Origin: Centroberyx gerrardi
Taxonomy: Eukaryota > Chordata > Actinopteri > Beryciformes > Berycidae
NCBI RefSeq assembly: GCF_048128805.1
Contig: NC_136002.1
Location: 34,053,542 to 34,117,541 of the forward strand
Reading direction: 5' to 3'
DNA length: 64,000 nt
In this document: positions 1 to 8,959 of the stretch, one piece after another
Position numbering within the stretch: the first letter of the stretch is position 1
Layout: each line of letters starts with the position of its first letter
Position numbers and translations under genes: made by a program
The notes under the pieces: generated by a model
Database searches by the model: none
What the model was told of the DNA's origin: nothing
What the model saw: the letters and a program-made list of their open reading frames with translations, nothing else

Positions 1-186
1 GCTGCTACTACTACTACTGCTGCTACCACTGTTGCTACTTCTACTGTTTCTAATACTGATAGTCCAAATGCTACTACTACTGCTAATTATATTACTTCTA
101 CTACTGATATTACAACTGCAGCTTTTACTACAGCCCATACTACTACAACCTTTAAAAACATCATTACCTATCCTTCCATGTATTGA
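1..186 (+). repeat. Degenerate ACT/GCT triplet repeat with an open Thr/Ala/Ser-rich frame
   Basis: Triplets of ACT, GCT, TCT and ATT dominate from base 1 to about 150. Frame 1 is open from the window edge to a TGA at 184-186 and would read as a Thr/Ala/Ser-rich, mucin-like tail of 61 residues. No start codon lies inside the window. It could be the end of a mucin-like gene that starts to the left, but a decaying trinucleotide microsatellite explains the same pattern and is more likely. Confidence 0.55.
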
Positions 187-1010
187 TAACTAGAGGACTT
201 TTGACTGTCAAATAAATTGCTTAAGTCAAATTTTAAAGACATTGAAACTTCTTCAAATTACTTCAAAATTTAGCCTTCTGTAGTTCATTTCAGTCTGCCA
301 ACTCACGTAAACAGATTATTGAGAATGAATGCAAATGTAGTTTAGTATGGCGTCTAGGCTCTGATCCTGTCACTACCTGCGAGCATGCACCTAGCTAGCC
401 TAAGAGAGGGGGAACTTCCCCCCCGGGGGAGACCTAGAATCACAGCCTACAGGTGGATGCTGGGGTGGAGGTGGGGATGATGAAATGATGTATGGTTAGC
501 AGCGGCAATAACTGAGCAGCAGTAACCAGCAGTCTGAGCAGCGTAGCAGCAGCATGGCAATGCGAAGGTGTGTTAGCAGGTGCGGGAAGCTTAAATAGAC
601 CGCCTTATTGAGAGGGGGGCGCTTGATAAGAGTTGTATGTGTGTATCACGTGACCGCAGCGCAACTCGAGTTGTCTGCCTGAACTAGCTTCGCAGGCTTC
701 GCTCCATTTATTTGTTTATTTTGTCAGCGACCATGTACAAAAACATTAATCTCAGTTAATGAGGAGATGTTTTACACCAGATTTAGCTACTAGCTAAGTT
801 CCATCTGTAGTCCTTTAGGCAGGTAGATAAAAATTGTGCAAAACACTTAAAATAAAAAAAATTCAGATTAGTAGGGAGCTTATTCCGATGAAAAAACTCT
901 TGCTGAACCAATGAAGCGGAACATACCATTCAAGAAAGAGGAGGGTGGAAAAGTCCAAGTGAGGTTGGCCTTTTTAGCAGCTGCCCAAAAGGCCTATAGC
1001 CAATAGCCCC
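187..1010. other. Non-coding stretch, no gene seen
   Basis: An AT-rich part (187-340) is followed by a more GC-rich part (about 360-700) with CAG/GCAG runs near 500-560 and an E-box-like CACGTG near 648. No convincing reading frame is visible. The GC-rich block looks repeat-like, but I cannot assign it to a family. It shows no visible match to the LTR-like sequence at 4.7-5.2 kb, so I do not call it a 5' LTR. Confidence 0.4.
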
Positions 1011-1450
1011 TTGGTCCATCCAAAACAATCTAATCGTACTAAACCAGATTCTGCGCAGACTTGCCATTACTGTCATGGACTGGGTCACTGGAAGGATGAA
1101 TGCCCTGTCCTTAGGTCCAAGTCTAGCTTTTCGGGCTATGGTAAACCTGGTTCTCAGGGTAGATTTGCTCCTGCTCCTGTGTTGTTCTGCTCTAGTGTCT
1201 CTCACTGCGGTGAGCCCGGCTGTGAGGTGGTGGAAACTGACAGCTATGATGATTTTAAACCTTTCATCACTGAGGGGTTTGTGTCAATGTGCGGCAGTGG
1301 GGAGAAGGTGCCGATTAAAATTTTGTGTGACACAGGGTCGAGATACTCGTTTGTGTTGGAATCTGTGTTGCCGTTTACATCAGAGTCGGCTACGGGGGAT
1401 ACTATTCTGATGAGAGGGATGGGGATGCGTGTGTTGTACCTATCCATAAA

Positions 1451-4400
1451 TTGTGGCTTGGTTCCAAGTTGGTGCAGGGGGAGGTTGGTGTTGGTGTGCG
1501 TCCCGCGCTGCCTGTTGAGGGGGTGGCTTTGATCCTCGGTAATGATCTGGCTGGCAGTAAAGTTTGGCCTGATGTGCCAACGCCTCCTGTGGTTACTGCT
1601 ACGCCGCTGCTGTCAGGGGAGCCGGATGATAGCGCAGTTACGCACCCAGAGGTGTTTTCGGCATGCGCCATGACACGCGCTCAGAGTCGTGCTGAGGTTG
1701 AGTCACCTCCAGCTGTGCCAGAGCCAAGTAAGAATCCGGACTTGGATGTTATGGTTTCACTGTCTGATCTCCCTTTGTCTGTCTCCCGCAGTGAGTTGGT
1801 GGAGGAGCAACGCGCTGATCCGTCTCTTGCGGGGATGTTTGATCTTGTTCGTCTGGTGGGCGAGTTGAAAAGTGTTCAGGGGTATTTTCTTCAGGAGGAG
1901 CTTCTGGTAAGGAAATGGGTACCCTGCGGGGTCAGTTTTGTGGGCGACCCAATTGTTCAGGTGGTGGTGCCAACTAAATTCTGTGAGGCGGTGTTAAAAG
2001 TGTCTCATGATCAAGCAGGACACCTTGGGGTGCGGAAGACGTACGACCGCATTTTGCGGTATTTTTTTTGGCCTCGGTTAAAGCGTGATGTTGCTGCTTA
2101 CATCAGAACGTGTCATACCTGTCAACTTACAGGGAAGCCGAACCAGAAAATTAAGCCGGCTCCCCTGGTGTCAATTCCAGCGGTTGGTAAGCCTTTTGAC
2201 CATTTTTTCATCGACTGTGTAGGCCCTCTCCCTCGCTCTAAGGCTGGCAGTGTGTATTTGTTAACTGTGATGTGTCAGAGCACAAGGTATCCTGCGGCTT
2301 ATCCATTACGCACGGTAACCACCAAGTCTGTAGTGAAGGCGCTAACCCAATTCATTTCTATTTTTGGCATTCCTTCAGTAGTGCAGAGCGATCAAGGCTC
2401 TAACTTCACTTTTCGCATGTTTTCACAGGTTCTGAAACAGCTGCGTATCAAACACCATCGTGCGTCCGCATACCACGCACAAAGTCAAGGTGCATTGGAG
2501 CGGTTTCATCAGACGCTCAAATCGCTGTTGCGTGCCTATTGTACGGAGATGGACCGAGACTGGGAAGAGGGTTTGCCATGGCTCATGCTATCCGCTAGAG
2601 AGGTAATACAGGAGAGCACGGGGTTCAGCCCAAACGATCTCGTGTTCGGGCACACAGTGCGCGGCCCGCTTGCGGTTTTACAGGTGGATTGGAAAGAGGC
2701 TGACCCGCCTGTAAGTCTTTTGGATTATGTGAATGGGTTTAGGCAGCACCTTTACGCAGCAGGCGAGTTAGCGCGGGAGAACTTGGCAACTGCACAGTCA
2801 AAAATTAAAAAACTTTATGATCGTAGGGCAGAGCGTCGTGAGTTTAGCCCTGGAGATCAGGTTTTGGCTCTCCTCCCTATTGTGGGCTCTCCGTTCCAGG
2901 CAAAGTTTAGGAGTCCTTACTCTATTTTGAATAAATTTTCCGAACAAAACTACGTGATTGCAACTCCTGATCGCAGAAAAGTTACTCAGCTGTGTCATGT
3001 AAATTTGTTGAAGCCGTACTACTCCCGTGCTGTGAGTGATGCTGCCGGACTGTGCGTGGGGGGTTCCGGGGTACAGACTAGTCCTGCTCTTGCAGTGGGG
3101 ACCGGGTCGAGTGCCCAGGGGCACACTGTGGCAGAGCGTGATGGGGAGGATGCCCGGGGTTTGGACGATCCTATTGTGTGCGGTCAGTTAAAAAATTCTG
3201 AATCTCTGCGTAATTTGGATGCATTGGTGGGGCATTTGCCCGCGCCCAGGCGAAGTGAATTGGTCGACCTGATTAACAAATATCCCTCTTTGTTTGGGGA
3301 TACGCCGTCTCGCACTCATTTGTTGAAGCATGATATTGATGTGGGGAATGCTAAACCAATTCGGCAGCGTTTTTACAGAGTGTCATCTGAGAAACGTAAG
3401 GTGTTAGATGCTGAGGTAGACTACATGTTGCGAAATAACATTGCTGTGCCTTCTTCCTCCAGTTGGGCATCTCCCAGTCTGCTTGTCGAAAAATCAGATA
3501 AAACTCCACGTTTTTGCAATGACTACCGCAAAGTAAATGACATCACTAAGCCTGATTCTTTTCCTCTGCCGCGCATGGAGGACTGTATAGATCAAGTGGG
3601 TCCTGCAAAGTTTGTGAGTAAATTTGATTTGTTAAAAGGGTATTGGCAGGTCCCACTCTCTGTGCGTGCACGTGAAATTTTGGCTTTCATTACTCCATCC
3701 GGGCTGTACGAGTATACGGTAATGAGTTTTGGACTCAGGAATGCGCTGGCAACCTTCCAACGTTTGATGAACATGGTGGTCTCGGGGTTGGAGGGGTGCG
3801 CGGTATATTTGGATGACGTGGTGATTTACAGCGACTCGTGGGATGCTCATGTTCGGCGGATTAGGGCCCTGTTCGATCGCCTGGCCGAGGCGCGTCTCAC
3901 TGTTAATCTGACAAAGTGTGAGTTTGCCAAGGCGACAGTGACTTATCTTGGCAGGGTGGTCGGACAGGGTCAGGTGCGTCCTGTGCGCGAAAAGGTGTGG
4001 GCAGTGGAGGAGTGTACTCCCCCCACGACTATGAAGGAATTGATGCGGTTTCTTGGCCTTGTTGGCTATTACCGTAGTTTTTGTAAGAATTTTTCCACCG
4101 TGGTTGCGCCGTTAACTGATCTGCTTAAAAGCACTGCGAAATTTGTGTGGTCCCCCAAGTGTCAAAGTGCATTTGCGAACGTTAAAATCTTGTTGTGTTC
4201 GGCCCCTGTGCTGGCTGCACCGCGCCTGGATGATCCTTTCAACCTCCAGGTGGATGCCAGTAATGTGGGTGCCGGGGCAGTTTTGTTGCAGGAAGGCGAG
4301 GATGGCATTGATAGATCTGTTTGCTACTTCTCAAGGAAATTTAATTCCTATCAGCTTAACTATTCAGTGATTGAGAAGGAGGCTTTGGCTCTGATTTGGG

Positions 4401-4591
4401 CTTTACAGTATTTCGAAGTTTACATTGGCACAGGAGGTAGGCCTGTGGTGGTCTATACCGACCACAATCCCTTGACCTTCTTGAAGCCGCGTTGGGCTCT
4501 GTTGCTCCAGGCCTATAGGTTGGATATTAGATACATTAGGGGTAAAGAGAATATTGTGGCAGACGCCTTGTCCCGTGCCCCAGTGGGTTAA
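1451..4591 (+). CDS. Pol-like frame of the Gmr1-like relic: integrase, then RT and RNase H
   Basis: The frame is open for 1,046 codons. The integrase zinc finger (H-H-C-C) lies at about 2003-2125. The integrase core follows with its acidic residues in FFIDCVGPLP (about 2210), VVQSDQGSNF (about 2388) and GALERFHQ (about 2494), then a C-terminal module to about 2940. RT begins near 3250, with FCNDYRKVN (about 3512) and the catalytic YLDDVVIY (about 3806). RNase H follows, with VDASNVGAG (about 4250), EKEALALIWAL and TDHNPL, ending at DALSRAPVG. In a live element this polyprotein copies RNA to cDNA and inserts it. The clade call rests on domain order plus gypsy-type motifs. Treated as part of a fossil, not a host gene. 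Confidence 0.85.
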   Translation: MWLGSKLVQGEVGVGVRPALPVEGVALILGNDLAGSKVWPDVPTPPVVTATPLLSGEPDDSAVTHPEVFSACAMTRAQSRAEVESPPAVPEPSKNPDLDVMVSLSDLPLSVSRSELVEEQRADPSLAGMFDLVRLVGELKSVQGYFLQEELLVRKWVPCGVSFVGDPIVQVVVPTKFCEAVLKVSHDQAGHLGVRKTYDRILRYFFWPRLKRDVAAYIRTCHTCQLTGKPNQKIKPAPLVSIPAVGKPFDHFFIDCVGPLPRSKAGSVYLLTVMCQSTRYPAAYPLRTVTTKSVVKALTQFISIFGIPSVVQSDQGSNFTFRMFSQVLKQLRIKHHRASAYHAQSQGALERFHQTLKSLLRAYCTEMDRDWEEGLPWLMLSAREVIQESTGFSPNDLVFGHTVRGPLAVLQVDWKEADPPVSLLDYVNGFRQHLYAAGELARENLATAQSKIKKLYDRRAERREFSPGDQVLALLPIVGSPFQAKFRSPYSILNKFSEQNYVIATPDRRKVTQLCHVNLLKPYYSRAVSDAAGLCVGGSGVQTSPALAVGTGSSAQGHTVAERDGEDARGLDDPIVCGQLKNSESLRNLDALVGHLPAPRRSELVDLINKYPSLFGDTPSRTHLLKHDIDVGNAKPIRQRFYRVSSEKRKVLDAEVDYMLRNNIAVPSSSSWASPSLLVEKSDKTPRFCNDYRKVNDITKPDSFPLPRMEDCIDQVGPAKFVSKFDLLKGYWQVPLSVRAREILAFITPSGLYEYTVMSFGLRNALATFQRLMNMVVSGLEGCAVYLDDVVIYSDSWDAHVRRIRALFDRLAEARLTVNLTKCEFAKATVTYLGRVVGQGQVRPVREKVWAVEECTPPTTMKELMRFLGLVGYYRSFCKNFSTVVAPLTDLLKSTAKFVWSPKCQSAFANVKILLCSAPVLAAPRLDDPFNLQVDASNVGAGAVLLQEGEDGIDRSVCYFSRKFNSYQLNYSVIEKEALALIWALQYFEVYIGTGGRPVVVYTDHNPLTFLKPRWALLLQAYRLDIRYIRGKENIVADALSRAPVG

Positions 4592-4687
4592 TTGCCTATG
4601 CCCTTTTTGGGGTCTCCATCAGTACCTGTGTTGTTTTGCGCTCTCTCTCTCCCTCTTAATTTGCTTCTAGGATCCAGTTGCTGAGGT

Positions 4688-5176
4688 GTCAGGAGGGTGG
4701 TGGGACGGTGTGGGTAATGTGGAGTTTTCCGTGTGTTGGGTATGGGTAATTGTTGTTGACCACTCATTGTGCTGCATTTAGGGTTAGGGTTAGGGTTAGG
4801 GTTAGTTAGCTAACCCTAACCTAACATCAGTGTCAACTGGGAACACCTGGGCCCGGTGTCTCCAGTCTGTATCTGGGTTAACGTCTCTCTCTCTCTCCCC
4901 CTCTCTCTCCCTCTTTTTCCCTGCAGGCTTCCGGTTGGCTGTGGCTCAGTTTTCTCTTTAGTTCTTTCTTTTACTTTGTTTATATGCACCTCTTAACACT
5001 CACACACTACCTGCACTCATGCACACCCTACACTACTGACTCCACTGACCTCCACACTCCATATGCTTTTGTATGAGTTTAATTGGTTTCAGTTTGATAA
5101 AATAAATTACTTTGTTTAACTTTCGAAAACGGTGTGTCTCCCGCTTTGTCATGGCCTTACGAGCCAGGTTGTGACA
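4688..5176 (+). repeat. Probable 3' LTR of the Gmr1-like relic
   Basis: After the RNase H there is a purine-rich tract (about 4690-4708), then non-coding sequence with pyrimidine runs, an AATAAA signal near 5099-5104 and an end resembling TGTGACA at 5170-5176, consistent with an LTR terminus. The left edge is approximate because no second LTR is visible for comparison. Confidence 0.5.
4778..4824. repeat. Interstitial telomere-like TTAGGG repeat with inverted partner
   Basis: Four to five tandem TTAGGG units (4778-4806) are followed within about 10 bp by two units in the opposite orientation (CTAACCCTAACC), so the tract can fold back. It lies inside the LTR-like 3' end of the Gmr1-like relic. 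A short slippage-derived tract is the simplest reading. Confidence 0.8.
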
Positions 5177-5229
5177 AGGTACATTGTGGGTAAGTCTAGG
5201 TAAGTATTAATATCTGATTGACAGGTAAA

Positions 5230-5290
5230 GGCCTTTGATAATGAGGTGGGACTGACCTGGTATGTTTCTCCTGTCTTGAAAAGGTATAAA
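5230..5290 (+). promoter_or_regulatory. OR1 promoter: homeodomain-type box plus TATA
   Basis: GGCCTTTGATAATGAGGT (5230-5247) holds a TAATGA core of the kind bound by Lhx2/Emx homeodomain factors at OR promoters. A TATAAAG box follows at 5285-5291. Box, TATA and spacing recur upstream of OR2 and OR3. The start codon lies about 360 bp downstream, leaving room for a 5' leader, possibly spliced. The factor assignment is inferred. Confidence 0.65.
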
Positions 5291-5646
5291 GCAGCAGACA
5301 TTGCTGCGGTCTACAGTTAGACATGATTACAGCTGTGTACAGGACAGCAGATGACGAATGTTAAATTGTGTGTAACATGTAAACTTTGCTGCGTGGGTAG
5401 GGGAGTGAATTGTAAGTTTGGGTTGCTTCTCACATTTGTTAATTTTCTTTACATTGATAATCATTTCTAAACGAAAGCTCAGCAAAGCAGTGTTAGTAGA
5501 TTGTCAGTTTAAAGCTTAGCAAATATGTGAAAGTGGTGTTGCTTTTTCCAAGTGTTTAACTTTGAGATAAATAATGAGAAGCATTAATTCAAATTATTTC
5601 ATCATGTGCACACTAGTTATTGTTTTGTGAACTAAAAACAAGGATA

Positions 5647-6570
5647 ATGGTCAATTCTACTCTATCTTATTTCATTCTTGGGGCTTATATGCATGTTGGA
5701 CCTTTGAAATACTTTTATTTTATGATAACTGCATTGTTATACATTACAATTGTTTTTTCCAACACAGCACTCATTGTGATTATCTGTATGAAGAGAAGCT
5801 TACATGAACCTATGTATCTTTTTCTGTGCAGCCTGTTTGTAAATGAACTGTATGGTAGTGCAGGGTTGTTTCCATTCCTTCTGGTTCAGATAATCTCTGA
5901 CACTCACACAGTTTCTGCCTCATTTTGTTTTTTGCAGATTTACTGTTTATATACATATGCCTCCGTAGAGTTTTGCAGCTTAGCCCTTATGTCTTATGAC
6001 AGGTACCTTGCTATCTGTTATCCTCTACAATATAATACACGTATGACATCTAACAAGGTGGCTGTCTTTATTGTTGTGATTTGGTTGTACTCTTTTCTCA
6101 AATTCCTGATCACTCTATCCTTGAACATTCGTTTGACACTGTGTAGAAACATCATAAACAGTGTGTTTTGCCACAACTACCTGGTTGCTAAGCTGGCATG
6201 CTCTGACTCCAGAGTAAATAACATCTATGGACTCTTTGGCATTGTTGTCACCATCTTAGCCCCTCTAATTCCAATCCTTTTTTCTTACATGAAGATTCTT
6301 AAAGTTTGTTTTGCTGGTTCAAAAGAGACCAGACAAAAAGCTGTTAGTACCTGCACACCTCACCTTGCTTCCCTTCTGAACTTTTCCTTTGGGTGCTGCT
6401 TTGAAATATTGCAGAGCAGATTTGACATAACCAGTGTGCCCAGTGTGTTGCGCATTATCTTATCACTGTATTTTTTAATAATCCAACCGCTTTTCAATCC
6501 TATCATGTATGGAATGCGAATGTCCAAAATACGAAAGATATGTAAAAGTCTGGTCTATTGTAAAATGTAG
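5647..6570 (+). CDS. Odorant receptor OR1, intact single-exon GPCR
   Basis: A 307-residue seven-transmembrane receptor that would couple odor binding to G protein in olfactory neuron cilia. Family marks: N-glycosylation site NST at residues 3-5, LHEPMY at 52-57, conserved Cys94, MSYDRYLAIC at 115-124, KAVSTCTPH before TM6 and NPIMYG in TM7. An in-frame ATG lies 27 bases upstream, but I chose 5647 because paralogs OR2 and OR3 begin MVNST at this position. Almost identical to OR2. The C-terminus ends YCKM, where OR2 stops two codons earlier. The fish OR subgroup (delta-like) is only a recollection. Confidence 0.93.
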   Translation: MVNSTLSYFILGAYMHVGPLKYFYFMITALLYITIVFSNTALIVIICMKRSLHEPMYLFLCSLFVNELYGSAGLFPFLLVQIISDTHTVSASFCFLQIYCLYTYASVEFCSLALMSYDRYLAICYPLQYNTRMTSNKVAVFIVVIWLYSFLKFLITLSLNIRLTLCRNIINSVFCHNYLVAKLACSDSRVNNIYGLFGIVVTILAPLIPILFSYMKILKVCFAGSKETRQKAVSTCTPHLASLLNFSFGCCFEILQSRFDITSVPSVLRIILSLYFLIIQPLFNPIMYGMRMSKIRKICKSLVYCKM

Positions 6571-6741
6571 GCTAGTTACAGGGTTCCTGTGTAGGTGTAG
6601 TAAGTCTGGAAAAGTACCGGAAAATAAATTGATATTATCTAGTCTTGAAAAGTTTGGTGATTTCACAAAAAGAAAAAGAAAAATAATGGAAAAATGATCC
6701 TGATAGTGCCTCACTGTCATTGACTTTATTTGGATTGTGGT

Positions 6742-7153
6742 AGAAAGGAACTTTTCTTGCTGCAAAGAACCATGACTAATTCCACTTTCCTGGAAAGAAC
6801 TGCAAAACTATAAACTATTTATTGGAAAAATAAGACGCAGAGGCTGAAGACTTTATACACGACAAGCATCTCTACCTGGCCCACTTCCCCGTCTATGCCC
6901 ACATCTCCAGCTCCTGAAGACGCCCCTGTGTGGTTAGGATGTATACCTGTTTCTGGTGCTAGTTCTCCCCACCAGCCGATTCCAACCGTAAATTACTCAC
7001 AGTCCACACATTAGTAAAACACCACAAAGGCCTATTATACACAACCCTGTTATGATTCCCCTTGTTTCTAATATTACTGTGAAATATGCCGAGGGTAAGA
7101 AAAACCTTGACCACCTACAAAGCCTCTTAAATCTGCTGTTTTGATTAATATAC
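6742..7153. other. Non-coding spacer, no gene seen
   Basis: AT-rich sequence after OR1. From about 6840 the composition becomes more mixed, and it may be the decayed 5' part of the LINE fragment that becomes recognisable near 7150. No independent gene or RNA is visible. Confidence 0.4.
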
Positions 7154-8625
7154 GTGTTTGATAAAAACGTCACTTTTAGGATTACTCCCAGAACTACTAA
7201 TCTAAACTCAAAGCACTCTGCAAAGTCCTCAAACCTAATAACAGTCCCTCTTCAGCCTACTGTCTCTCTACCTCTTGAAATTGATTCCACCTCGATTTGC
7301 CTAGATAATCCTCTTGCTCTTAAATCAAGAAATGGTATGGGGTTTCTTCATTTAAATATTAGAAGCTTGCATCAACATCAGAAGTTAGACCATTTGAATT
7401 TGCTAGTTTTGCAGGCGGACACTGATATCTCTACTGAAACATGGCTTAAGAAGAGTATCAATGACTCCAACGTTTGTGTAGAGCTGACAGAACTGGAAGA
7501 GGTGGTGGGGTAGCTCTATATGTGAAATAACGATTTTCAGTCACAGTTCTACATGCTGTTTCTATTCCAAAACACTTGAAGGCACTTGAAGCCCTGAAGG
7601 TCGGTTTTGGACCTAACAATACAATTATTGCTGTTGGTGTATATAGACCTCCTTCAGCTGCCCCCTCTGCTATAGATAGCTTGCTCAATATGGTAATTAA
7701 ATTCAGAGATGCTAGTTATGGGAGACTTTAACCTTGACTGGCTGACGTGTCCCACCATCTGAAAGGTATGTGTAGCAATCTCAATTTTTCCCAATTAATT
7801 ATTGACCCTACTGGGCCAAACCTGAAAGATAATTAAAGGTCAACCCTAATAGACGTAATCTTTTCTAATAGAAAAGATAAATTATTACTTATGGGATTTT
7901 CGATCTTGGAGTAAGTGACCATTGTCCAACAGCTTGCATCAGGAGCCCTCGTATGGAAAAAACACAATCGCAGGTTGTATTGAGGCATAATTTAATTTTT
8001 TTTATTGAACATACCTTTTTATATAATCTTATGTGAAGTGATATACATTACAGTTGTCAAATTCATGATACTGAATTGGCTTTGGATTATTTTATAAAGA
8101 CGCTCCTTTCAATCATTAACAAACATGCACCCTTCAAAAATGTTTTAATTAAAGACAGATATAGTCCCTGGTTTTCTATAGAACTTTCTGAGCTACTTAA
8201 AGGAACACTTTGCCGATTTTCAACCATATCTCTATCTATCCGAAATCGGGATATAGTGTGATACTGTGTCTCTGGGGCGCAGCTTCAAAATCTGTTGTAC
8301 TTCCGCGAACCAGTAACGTCATTGGTCCTCGGAAGAACAACAGATTTTGAAGCTGCGCCGGCTCGCATGGCTGTTATTCGAACTACAGATTGTACTTACT
8401 CATTTTTGTACGCCCGCATCCACGGACAGTCGGATCGAGAGCCATGCGAGCCGGCAAGTTTCTGCCAGCAAATGAACGGGGAGCTCTCGGTGCAGGCAAC
8501 ATGGAGGGAAGGTAAACATTTTTTAATTTGCATATACTACCGACACTGTAATGATACAAAGCTGGTTGAAAATTGGCAAAGTGTTCCTTTAAAGAGAGGA
8601 ATAAAGCCTGAACCCTATCCAGGCG
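7154..8625 (+). mobile_element. LINE fragment (jockey/L2-like endonuclease region), interrupted by a MITE
   Basis: Translations carry pieces of an AP-endonuclease: FLHLNIRSLHQ and ETWLKKS at about 7340-7460, GVYRPPSAAPS near 7640, a degraded MGDFNLDWL-like stretch near 7715, then SDHCPTA near 7915 and the linker HAPFKNV / DRYSPWF near 8128-8175. Stops and frameshifts make it non-functional. The frame ELLK / KERNKA is split exactly by the TTAA element at 8201-8588. The L2/Rex-like clade is inferred from motif style. Confidence 0.75.
8201..8588. mobile_element. TTAA-site MITE (piggyBac/Kolobok-like), 388 bp
   Basis: Terminal inverted repeats begin AGGAACACTTTGCC and extend to about 26 bp (TTTTCAACCA). 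The element is flanked by TTAA at 8197-8200 and 8589-8592. It sits inside the LINE fragment, whose reading frame resumes on the far side. No transposase is encoded. TTAA targets are used by piggyBac, Kolobok and some others, so the superfamily is not settled. Confidence 0.85.
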
Positions 8626-8879
8626 CACTGGTGATCCATGTACACCATATTGGATTTTCCGCCATTATGAATTTTTTCACTTTTTTCGCAACTCCTCCTA
8701 GGCCGTTCATCCAATTCACACAAAACTTGGTGTGGACAATCTTGGGACCGTCCTCTTTAAAAGTTGTATGATGGTAATTGATAGGTGAAATGGTTTGGCT
8801 TTTATCGATCAATAAACTTTTAACGAAACACGCCCTAACACTAAATTAAAAAGCACTGCGCTCCTCATTTCAGTGGACT
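8626..8879. other. Unassigned repeat-like sequence
   Basis: AT-rich, non-coding, between the LINE fragment and the L2 copy. No terminal repeats or frame recognised. Confidence 0.35.
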
Positions 8880-8959
8880 TATACTATCCTTCCTCTTTCA
8901 CACCTCTTAATATCCTCTTTTGAATTCCATGCTGTTTTTGTATCTCTACCTACCAAGCT

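Larger units (their letters stand above)
1011..5176 (+). mobile_element. Gmr1-like Ty3/gypsy LTR retrotransposon relic (5' incomplete)
   Basis: Parts in order: a gag-type CCHC zinc knuckle (1062-1105, CX2CX4HX4C), a protease DTG motif (about 1330), an integrase, a reverse transcriptase with YLDD, an RNase H and a non-coding 3' end resembling an LTR. Integrase comes before reverse transcriptase. That is the Ty1/copia order, yet the domain sequences are Ty3/gypsy-like. This combination is known from the Gmr1 group described in cod and other deuterostomes. Most of gag and the 5' LTR are not seen, so the copy is an incomplete fossil. The long open pol frame argues for a fairly young insertion. 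Confidence 0.85.
5209..6741 (+). repeat. Direct segmental duplication, copy A (OR1 with promoter)
   Basis: This block matches 14155-15763 almost base for base, from the upstream box through the OR gene to the 3' flank ending GGATTGTGGT. Copy B has an extra segment of roughly 43 bp in the 5' leader (about 14337-14380) and one of about 28 bp near 14542-14570. The left border lies about 30 bp after the end of the Gmr1-like relic. Confidence 0.9.

Noticed and set aside
360-760. 5' LTR of the Gmr1-like relic
   Set aside because: I see no similarity to the 3' LTR-like sequence at 4.7-5.2 kb.
2798-3124. Antisense 108-codon frame opposite the retroelement pol
   Set aside because: Shadow of the pol frame on the other strand; no domain.
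5620-5646. Upstream in-frame ATG of OR1
   Set aside because: OR2 and OR3 begin at the later MVNST position, and the extra nine residues are not conserved.
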